DNA of 64,000 nt. Origin: Opitutales bacterium. Lineage in GTDB: Bacteria > Verrucomicrobiota > Verrucomicrobiia > Opitutales > JABSRG01. The stretch's first letter is position 1; each line of letters starts with the position of its first letter. The position numbers and the translations under genes are program-made. Below are positions 1 through 8,400 of the stretch, piece after piece. Below the pieces are notes generated by a model that was not told where the DNA came from, searched no databases, and saw only the letters and a list, made by a program, of their open reading frames with translations. The DNA is taken from NCBI GenBank assembly GCA_013215165.1, contig JABSRG010000007.1, forward strand, positions 1 through 64,000. The letters are read 5' to 3'.

Positions 1-33
1 TAGACACGATCAACCGCTACAGCCCATCAATAC

Positions 34-1101
34 TCAGGTTTGATCTCCGCCATCAGGTCTTATGGGATGGCTGTGATAGTTTTTTTGAGCCTCATGGATG
101 CGAGCATTCGCATTACTTGAATAAGCTGCACTCCTCATATCGCCTACTGGGCGTATCTCTTCTATTCGTTGTTGGGGGCCATAAGCCTCAGCCTGGGTCA
201 CTTGATTAAGCTCAATCTCTGCATTGATCGAGGTGATGGCACCGTAGAGTGCGAGCCCATGGCCGCCGACGAAGGCTGCTGCCGCTACTAAGGGTAGGAT
301 GGCAACGTTTCCACTCGGATCGATATTGTTAACTGGATCTCCCTCAGCATAGGTATAGCGATTTCGCGACTGGGGACGTTCGGGGAAGCCGGAAAAATCG
401 TCCCGCTGCATCCATCGCCTCAATCTCGGATTATAATGCCGCGCGCGTATCCAGATGAGTCCGTCGGCCGTGCCTACGCGCTCACCGTTGTAGCCGAGTG
501 TGGTCCAACCATTGCCTTCTTGATAGGTTATGTTGCCGTAGGCGTCATATTGGCGGTTGAGGATGGTTTCTCCGTCGCTGCGGACGAGGCTCATGATCGA
601 GCCGTTGTGATCCGCCTGTGGGAAACTGATTTCTTCCGATTCAATCTCATCGAACGCATCTCCGCTGTAATGGGTAACTTTCTGCGCAGTCAGGCCGAGT
701 GGGCCGTAAGCGTAGCGTATCTCTTTGCGCTCACGGAGCGTATCGGGGGTCAAGGTCTGATGCTCAGACTCATGCTGATATGTGTAGCGATCTTCTCCCA
801 CGACTCTGGGATACTCCGCAAGCTAATCGATGACTAGATGGCTGATGATCGTTGTAAACCCCGAAGCTTCTCCACCATATTTGACGACCTCTTTTGAAAG
901 CCATCCCGAGCCATCGTATGAATAAGAGGTTTTTGCAAATCTATTAGTTTTTATAAGTCTTCCGGTCGCATCATATGTGGCTGTGATTCCATCTGAATCG
1001 TGAGATGAGGCATTGGCATCACCCAGTGATATGAATATCATGTTGGAGGCCAGAAATATCAAATTTAACTTCACGAATAGGGCTCTGTTTATTGTGCTCA
1101 T
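34..1101 (-). pseudogene. RHS core/tip gene, copy 1, interrupted by a TAG
   Basis: This is an RHS-repeat gene with a normal ATG at 1101 and a likely signal peptide. It is interrupted after 92 codons by TAG at 823-825. The frame continues without a shift to the TGA at 34. The two sister genes have GAG (Glu) at this codon, so the lesion is one base. The downstream part holds the RHS core, with the family motifs RARHYNP, RWMQRDDF and NNIDPSGN. After the core comes a hydrophobic helix and about 60 residues of helical linker that resemble the sister copies. The frame then stops with no recognisable toxin domain. The copy is therefore probably dead twice over, by nonsense and by tip loss. A sequencing error at the TAG cannot be excluded. 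Confidence 0.75.
307..849. repeat. RHS core block, copy 1 of 3
   Basis: This 543-bp block encodes the segment from IISHLVID to NNIDPSGN. It is very similar at DNA level to 2180-2722 and 4614-5156. It contains the in-frame TAG at 823-825. Confidence 0.85.
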
Positions 1102-1282
1102 TTAAAAGTGTTGTAAAACAAGTTCTGGTATCCTACTTTGATAAAAAATTATTCGATTGTTTCTAGAACTATAAGAAATTTATTAAAATACTAATTTAGA
1201 GATAATCATCATTCTTATTAAATTTTAAAATTGAAATTTAAGCAGCGTAAAAACATGAGTTAATTTAATAAATAAATGCAAT

Positions 1283-2914
1283 TTATGGGTTACGTCTGAA
1301 TTTTGGATTTATTACCGAATGAGGATAATAGGTGAATTGATTTATCTCCCAAGCATACCATCTTGTTTTCCCGAATGGATAAAAGGTGACTCCATAGATA
1401 TCTTCGGGATAAACATGCCCCCATATCGCAACCTCATGCTCAAACGCACTTGGCGTTACGCCACGCATTGTTTGAACGACGTCGGCTCCATTTCGTGGAC
1501 GTATAACAAAAACATGATCAGCTCTGCCGGCAACATATCTCAGGGCAATGTCGAGATCGTGTGTTGTCGGTACAAAAGCGCTTGGTGGATTCTGGTTTCC
1601 TTGAACATGTTTGAAAAGGTCATTTGAGTCGCCTCTGGGTTGAAAGCCCCTAGCCATACCTGTGAAGGCGTCTACTCCTGGATCGCCTCGATATACAATG
1701 TCGTCGAGTGAAGCATAGACAAAGTTACTCGGTGCTATGTATTGATAGGGAGCATCTTGCCAGGCATTGGGGTCGTTGTACGCGGGGTGTTGCGTCTTGG
1801 CGTCGTAGTATTTTAGTTTTGGGTTGGCAGGGAAGAGGAGCTTTGACCGATTGCCTGTTATTCCTCTTCCAGTTGTTCTAGGCACTGAGCGACCTGAAAT
1901 TGGCTGGGCAACTCGCGTAGGTTTATCAGCCAAGGTGGTCATGATCTGGCTTAATTGGGCCGAAGCTGTTCTAAATTCCACCTCTCTACGTAGTTCATTT
2001 ATTCTTTTTCGGATAGTCGGTGAATAATGGGCACTCCGCTCAATGCCATCTTCTCTCCTGAGATAGGTATTTTCCATCTCCGTGAGTTCCAGCTGGGCAT
2101 CAAATCCTTCTCCGGCACTAATCCAGCCCCAAATTGATGCACCAGCAAATACTGCGGCAGCGACTCCATGCCCAATCGCATTTCCACTGGGATCGATATT
2201 GTTCACCGGATCTCCCTCAGCGTAAGCATAGCGATTGCGCGATTGTGGGCGTTCAAAAAAACCTGGAAAATCGTCACGCTGCATCCATCGTCTTAACATC
2301 GGATTGTAGTGCCGTGCTCGCATCCAGATGAGTCCGTCGGCCGTGCCTACGCGCTCACCGTTGTAGCCGAGTGTGGTCCAGCCATTGCCTTCTTGATAGG
2401 AGACATTGCCGTAGGCGTCATATTGGCGGCTGAGGATGGTTTTTCCGTCGCTGCGGACGAGGCTCATGATCGAGCCGTTGTGATCCGTCTGTGGGAAACT
2501 GATTTCTTCCGATTCAATCTCATCGAACGCATCTCCGCTGTAATGGATTACTTTCTGCGCAGTTAGACCGAGTGGGCCGTAGTTATAGAGAATTTCTCTG
2601 CGCTCACGGAGCGTATCTGGAGTCAAGGTCTGATGCTCGGACTCATGCTGATATGTGTAGCGATCTTCACCTACGACTCGGGGATACTCCGCAAGCTCAT
2701 CGATGACTAGATGGCTGATGATGGTGGTGAACCCAGAGGCTTCTCCACCATATTTGACGACTTCTTTTGAAAGCCATCCGGAGCCGTCGTAGAGATAGTG
2801 AGTCTCTGCAAACCCGTTAGTTTGAATTAGTCGACCAGCTGCGTCGTATGTGGCAGTGAGGGGATCGTTGTTAGAAATCGAAGCATGTACTACAATCGAC
2901 GGAAATGTGATCAA
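1283..2914 (-). CDS. RHS core protein with ADP-ribosyltransferase-like C-terminal tip (copy 2)
   Basis: The 543-residue product has an N-terminal hydrophobic export segment, one or two YD repeats, the RHS core (about residues 65-245, ending NNIDPSGN), a hydrophobic helix and helical linker (about 246-340), and a C-terminal domain (about 395-515). That domain reads like a cholera/pertussis-type mono-ADP-ribosyltransferase: VYRGD with Arg409, a PRG motif, SAFVPTT near 445-451 in place of the STS motif, and the biglutamate EHE at 492-494 followed by an IYG stretch as in the cholera A chain. The first usable start is a TTG at 2914. The frame is open upstream, where an ATA at 2938 would give a better signal peptide (RSFK then a hydrophobic run). 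No immunity gene follows in the 181 bp before copy 1. The toxin role is inferred from the domain. Confidence 0.85.
   Translation of the reverse strand: MITFPSIVVHASISNNDPLTATYDAAGRLIQTNGFAETHYLYDGSGWLSKEVVKYGGEASGFTTIISHLVIDELAEYPRVVGEDRYTYQHESEHQTLTPDTLRERREILYNYGPLGLTAQKVIHYSGDAFDEIESEEISFPQTDHNGSIMSLVRSDGKTILSRQYDAYGNVSYQEGNGWTTLGYNGERVGTADGLIWMRARHYNPMLRRWMQRDDFPGFFERPQSRNRYAYAEGDPVNNIDPSGNAIGHGVAAAVFAGASIWGWISAGEGFDAQLELTEMENTYLRREDGIERSAHYSPTIRKRINELRREVEFRTASAQLSQIMTTLADKPTRVAQPISGRSVPRTTGRGITGNRSKLLFPANPKLKYYDAKTQHPAYNDPNAWQDAPYQYIAPSNFVYASLDDIVYRGDPGVDAFTGMARGFQPRGDSNDLFKHVQGNQNPPSAFVPTTHDLDIALRYVAGRADHVFVIRPRNGADVVQTMRGVTPSAFEHEVAIWGHVYPEDIYGVTFYPFGKTRWYAWEINQFTYYPHSVINPKFRRNP
2180..2722. 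repeat. RHS core block, copy 2 of 3
   Basis: This is the second 543-bp core block. It is almost identical to 4614-5156, with long stretches lacking any difference. The sequences on both sides, signal peptide and tip, are unrelated between copies. Confidence 0.85.
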
Positions 2915-3161
2915 AATTGCGTATTTAAATGAACGTATGAAGAGTTCATTAACGATTTTTTCTATCCGAGTGAGCGTTCAAAAATGAGGTTTAATTTATT
3001 TATAAGTACGTTTGAGTAATAAGATGAATTATCTCCTCTCAAATATGTATTTGACGTTGCCATCAAATCTGGCCCAATGACGATTTATTTCCGGAATTTC
3101 TGTGGATTTCATTCTTAAATAAAGATTGGTTGCCAAGTGGGTGCACAATTCCAGTAAACGG

Positions 3162-3659
3162 TTAAGGCCTATATTCGATACTCTCTTTGGAGCTACTTGA
3201 TATAGGTATTGATAGGAAATCTAATTTGTAGTTGTTGCTAGCTCTTTTATTTCGAGATAAAATAGAGCGTGGATTTGATTTTCCTGTGAAAATCTTGGCG
3301 ACTGAACTAGTGGTAGTTAAAGCATTTAAATTTGTAATCCTGTTCTTATAGCAATCCAGGCCATCTCTGGCAGCCACCTTGTGTTTCGGCGAGTAAAGGT
3401 GATAGTCACTAATTGGAAATCGATCGCTTCCGATATCTAATAACTGAGTTTTTTTCGGGAAAGAGAAAGCATCCGTGTTACAATTTTCAATCTTATGCTG
3501 TATTTCGATTTTCCGGAGATCATTAAGGGCATCTGCTGAAATACTTGCTCCGACGGTTTCGACAAATCGGCCACAGCAATCCACATTGTCGACTGGATAT
3601 CCTTCTGTGTTGGCATAGCGACTATCTGAGATTAATCCGAGAAACACGGTGTATAACAC
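3162..3659 (-). pseudogene. Degenerate orphan RHS tip fragment
   Basis: This 165-codon frame lies 12 bp beyond the stop of RHS copy 3, with a possible GTG start. Its first 30 residues are a worn version of the end of the RHS core. The stretch SRYANTEGYPVDNVDCCG lines up with SRNRYAYAEGDPVNNIDPSG of the intact copies, with the DPSG turn changed to DCCG. The remaining 130 residues match nothing I recognise; they are Ser/Asn/Lys-rich and the DNA is AT-rich. Displaced C-terminal tips of this kind are a known feature of Rhs loci. It has no signal peptide and no core of its own, so it is probably not expressed as a protein. It could act as a donor sequence for tip exchange. Confidence 0.5.
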
Positions 3660-3671
3660 TAAAGCTGCGTC

Positions 3672-5429
3672 CTAATATGTTATATCATCGACGATACATT
3701 CCGATAAGCAGCCATAGAAACTTATGTGGCCTTGATTGCTGCGTATAAGTGCACTTAAGGAGGTGCGCTTTTGAACGGTCATGGGGTAGCCCCAGTCTCG
3801 CATATTCACCGGGTCGCCAGGTCTGAGTGGGCTTACTAGATAATCCGGCATCATTGAGCCAGAGAGGTATGTGCGTGAGCCAATATAACTGCTATCAAGA
3901 TCTTCAACTCGTTCGGGGCTTTCAATGCGTATTTGATCAATGAGCGAGAATGGGATGGTATTTCCATGTTTTGTCATCACCGTCACCGTCGTGTTAGGCG
4001 GCACGCGGTATTGTCGATTATACGAATTTGACGGAAACCAATCTGAATCTGGATGGACTTGTCGGTTGAACTGTAATTCTTGTTTATTTACCAAGCCGTC
4101 TGTGATCAGCAACGGTAACCCTCCGTGACCGACAATTGCCTTTTTATCGACTGGATCGACCAGGGGTGGTGCTATCCCTTCATATGGAAGTAAGAACATG
4201 ACCTCTCCTCCTCTGTTTGTCTCTCCAAACATACCAAAGATACCATCCTGTGAATTTAGTGGAAATTTTGGTCTGTCTCTTCCCGCTGCAGTTGGGCGGC
4301 GTATAGAACTTGATCTTACTTTATAAGGATGGATCGGAGTTCCTGTGCTTTTGCCGCGGTAATCTGCTAAGTCAGTTAGCGCGTTGCCTAACTGCATGGC
4401 TGCAACACCGACTTCAATATCACGGTTCGCTGCTCTCATAAAATCGTTTACAGGATAGACACGCTGCCCCAAATCGTTTTTCCCGCCGCCATAGGATTCC
4501 CGCTGTATGCTGGTAAGTTTCGCATGTCCGTTACTCGCACGAATGAATCCGTATGTGGATAAAGCACTTCCGCTCAGAAAGACTCCAAGGACCGCTAAGG
4601 GCACAATTGCAACGTTTCCACTGGGATCGATATTGTTTACCGGATCTCCCTCGGCGTAGGCGTATCGATTGCGAGACTGTGGGCGTCCGGGGATACCGGA
4701 AAAATCGTCTCGCTGCATCCATCGTCTCAATCTCGGATTATAGTGCCGTGCTCGCATCCAGATGAGTCCGTCGGCCGTTCCTACGCGCTCACCGTTGTAG
4801 CCGAGTGTGGTCCAGCCATTGCCTTCTTGATAGGAGACATTGCCGTAGGCGTCATATTGGCGGCTGAGGATGGTTTTTCCGTCGCTGCGGACGAGGCTCA
4901 TGATCGAGCCGTTGTGATCCGTCTGTGGGAAACTGATTTCTTCCGATTCAATCTCATCGAACGCATCTCCGCTGTAGTGGATGACCTTCTGCGAAATTAG
5001 ACCGAGTGGGCCGTAGTTATAGAGAATCTCTCTGCGCTCACTGAGCGTATCCGGAGTCAAGGTCTGATGCTCGGACTCGTGCTGATATGTGTAGCGATCT
5101 TCTCCTACGACTCGGGGATACTCCGCAAGCTCATCTATGACTAAATGGCTAATGATCGTGATGAACACCGAGGCCTCATTGCCATAGCGAACAGTTTCCT
5201 TTGAGAGTAATCCAAGACCATCATAGGTGTAAGCCGTATGAGCAAACCCCATCGTTTCTGTCAATCTGCCCGCTGCATCATAACTGCAAGTGAGAGGCTC
5301 GGAGTCTGCGAGACTTCCCCAGAGGTTCGCCAAATTCAGAACTAAAACAACGAGGAGTGATCGTGCTGAAGTACGAGTTGGCTTCATGGCTAAGGTCGGC
5401 CAGGCATGTAGACATCCTTTGATCTTCAT
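3672..5429 (-). CDS. RHS core protein with Stv-like C-terminal domain (copy 3)
   Basis: The 585-residue product begins at an ATG preceded by an AAAGGA Shine-Dalgarno site. It has a long export signal (hydrophobic core about residues 24-40), a YD repeat, the RHS core (92-272, ending NNIDPSGN), a hydrophobic helix, a linker and a C-terminal domain (about 405-580). That domain contains VGHGG at 433-437, PPNTTVTV near 477, KHGNTI at 487 and YGC with Cys574 near the end. This order fits the Stv putative-adhesin domain, which sits at the ends of RHS and other polymorphic proteins; the match is from memory of the family. The start lies 40 bp after the stop of the giant RHS gene, so the two are probably co-transcribed. 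The function of the tip is unknown. Confidence 0.85.
   Translation of the reverse strand: MKIKGCLHAWPTLAMKPTRTSARSLLVVLVLNLANLWGSLADSEPLTCSYDAAGRLTETMGFAHTAYTYDGLGLLSKETVRYGNEASVFITIISHLVIDELAEYPRVVGEDRYTYQHESEHQTLTPDTLSERREILYNYGPLGLISQKVIHYSGDAFDEIESEEISFPQTDHNGSIMSLVRSDGKTILSRQYDAYGNVSYQEGNGWTTLGYNGERVGTADGLIWMRARHYNPRLRRWMQRDDFSGIPGRPQSRNRYAYAEGDPVNNIDPSGNVAIVPLAVLGVFLSGSALSTYGFIRASNGHAKLTSIQRESYGGGKNDLGQRVYPVNDFMRAANRDIEVGVAAMQLGNALTDLADYRGKSTGTPIHPYKVRSSSIRRPTAAGRDRPKFPLNSQDGIFGMFGETNRGGEVMFLLPYEGIAPPLVDPVDKKAIVGHGGLPLLITDGLVNKQELQFNRQVHPDSDWFPSNSYNRQYRVPPNTTVTVMTKHGNTIPFSLIDQIRIESPERVEDLDSSYIGSRTYLSGSMMPDYLVSPLRPGDPVNMRDWGYPMTVQKRTSLSALIRSNQGHISFYGCLSECIVDDITY
4614..5156. repeat. RHS core block, copy 3 of 3
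   Basis: This is the third 543-bp core block, in the gene nearest the shaft gene. Its near-identity to copy 2 suggests recent duplication or gene conversion. Confidence 0.85.
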
Positions 5430-5469
5430 TTCGTTCCTTTCTGTAAGGGAAAGATAGAAGTTGTTTAAC

Positions 5470-8400
5470 TTACTCGCCCGGTTCTTCCTCCGGAGGCTCT
5501 GGCAATTCGGCGCGTGGATCTGCTACGTTGATGTAGAGGTTATTTATTTGAGGGGCATCACCAAAATCTTCCGCAATATATACAACATACCGGCCATCAT
5601 GCGAAAGTGCGATAACCTGCGATCCCACATCGCCAAAAAATGGCCGTGTGCCGGCTCCGTAGTCGAGGTCTAGGTCTAGAGATACTGCCGTCGGTATCCA
5701 TAAGTTGTCCCCAGCTCGGGTAAGGACATAGACGTCATCAGCGAAACCGTCATCACGGCCAAGCATATCAGGGTTTTCAATCCATGCTGTGCTCATGGCA
5801 ATGTATTGTCCATCGGGAGTGCTAGTCATACTTAAATAGTCGAAATGCTCTATAGGTCCGCTCGGTGTTTGTAACACCTCTGCCTGAGTACCATTGCTGC
5901 TGTATCTTACCGCTTTGGTGAACATGTCGCCATAGAAACCAGAGTCGTCAAAGATATCGGTTTGCCCGAAGACTTCGCCTGAGTTGGTAACTGCCGATGC
6001 AACATAAAAGCGAACGTCAGTTTCAGGCACGGGGCGGCCGGCAATCTCTTTGGTGAGCGTGAACTGGTCTCCCGTGTCGAGATTGACGAGGAATCCGAAG
6101 TCTTTCTCTTTTCTGGACTGTGACCTATCCAAAAAGTCCGCGTGTGTGGTGAGCCACGTGCCATCTGAAGAAATACTGAAGTCGCTCAATTTGACAAGCG
6201 GGTCTACTTTAAAAGTGGTCTGAGTCGTGGGTGATCCGCCGAGAAGGTTGGCAACTTTCCGGTCCTCTGTGGTGTGCACTGCAATGTAGTCATTGACGAA
6301 GCCAGGTTGGACAAGGGATCGTTTACCATCGTCACTGGCATCGATTTCTGTTCGCAGCGAATATGTGTTTGGGAAGCGGGTGACGAGACCTGTGTGTCGG
6401 TCCCAACGATGGAGGCTGCCGCCGGGAGAACCTTCAGCGATGTTGAGGTTCGTTGCTTCTGAAATGAATGTGACATATCGTCCATCTGAGGAAACTCGGG
6501 CGTTTTTGCTATTTCCGTTCGGGGGCCTTCCGTCCCGTGTTGCCGACACGTGATAGTAACGGTTTTCAAGTTGATCCAAAAGATAGACTTGTTTTCTCCC
6601 CTGAGCATCGTAAGCGCTTTTGAAGAAGTATTCGCCTTCGATGGTCATTGCAATATATCTGCCGTCAGCGGAGATATCTGCGGAGGTCGCGCGTGCTTCG
6701 AGGCCTTCATAGGTTACATTTAACTGTCTGCTCAATGGGGCTTCTCCAGTGCTAGTTATTGCTCCAGCTCTGTCGTAAGTAACGCCTCCTGAAAGGATTC
6801 TACTTGAGCCTGAGCTGATATTCCAGCTCTCTCCGTTGGGTCCAACTGCGTATTCCACAGCAGTCATGTCGCCAGCTCCATTGTAGGTATACGTAATGTC
6901 GTTCGGGACGAGGGTGATTTCTGGTGTAAACTCCGTACTGAGACGGCTGAGGGCATCATAGATGTATGAGCTGGTGCCCATGTCGTTGGTCTTGGTGCTG
7001 ATGCGACCATTGCCATCATAGGTGTAGTCTATGCTGAAATCGTCGCTGTCTTCTCTGTCTATGCTTTGTTCAATGGACTCTGTTTCGCCCTTTATATTTC
7101 TTTTATGATGCGTAACTAAGGCTGTCTCGACTTCGACCATCTCTGATTGCTCATTTTCAGTCTCGATAAGCAGGGTGCGCGTCATGACTGGCGTGCCGTA
7201 GTCGTCATAAGCGAAATGGGCGCTTTCTGAGGGAGATATTTCCTTGTCGTCGGGAGATGTGAATAAGGATAGTGTCTCTACTTTGCCGTCGTCGTAGCGA
7301 CTGGTGACCGCGACTTCTTCTCCATTCCAATAACGAGTCCCTGTGTGTCGACCGAGGTCATCATAGAGGTAGGTGAGGGTCCTGCCGTCTCGCGTGCGTT
7401 CTGTAATCTGGCCGCGATGATTATAGACATACTCCGTTCGGCCAGTTTCTTGTCCCAGCGGGGGGAAGTCATTTACGGCAATGAGTGCGCCATTTTGTGA
7501 ATATTCGTGGGTCGATCTCCATTCAGGCACTCCATCAACTAAAATCGTAGTTTCGATCAATTGGCCCCATTTGTCATAGGAATAGATCGTTTTACGACTG
7601 GCTTGGTCCGTGTATTCGGCGAGCTGTCCGTCGGGGCGCCTCAACCAGCGTTCGGTGCCTGTTGGGTCAGAGAGAACGACTTCTCGATTTTCCAAGTCGT
7701 AACTGTATGTCGTGCGTTGTCCCAGAGGTAGGTTGGCTTCTGCGAGCCATCCAAGCCCATCATATTCATATGTGGTGACTTGATTCAAAGCGTCGGTGAT
7801 TTTAGAAATCTGACCTTCGATGTTATACTCAAATTTTGTGGTATGTCCGAAAGAGTCGGTGACCTCTGATGGCTTGTTTAAGCTGTTAGAATGGTCATAA
7901 GCCAGGCCTACCGCGGATTCTGGTGTCGTTGAGCCACCGCGCCAAACTTGGGTTTGACGGCCAAAGGTGTCATATTGAGTGTTTCCGACCACCTGGCTTT
8001 CGTTCTTGCCGGAGGTTTGGCGGATGGGATAAAGGGACTCAGGGTCGTAGCTGATGGTCGTCTTAATCTCATCTTGGCGAACGATTTCTTCGAGCGCTAG
8101 GTGCTCGTCATTGTAGGTGTAGCTGCGGCTCGTCCCATCAAAGTTGGAGACTTGATCGGGTCTATCCAGGAGATCGTGGGTTGTGGCTACTGAGTGAGAC
8201 TCGATTACTTGATCGCTCCCATCGAGTACTTCTAAAATTTTTTCGGTGACGAGGCCAAGCGGATCTATAGTTACCCGAGTCATCAACCAGTGGTCATCTT
8301 GTGCACTGGCAACCCCACTTGCGACTAAGCGTCCAATTTCATCATATTCGAAGCGGGTGAGTTGGCGTTCAGAGTCATCTTCGGCCACTTGATATACACC

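Noticed and set aside
436-5000. Three similar plus-strand frames (436-837, 2309-2566, 4743-5000)
   Set aside because: They are antisense to the duplicated RHS core blocks. Their similarity only reflects the repeat.
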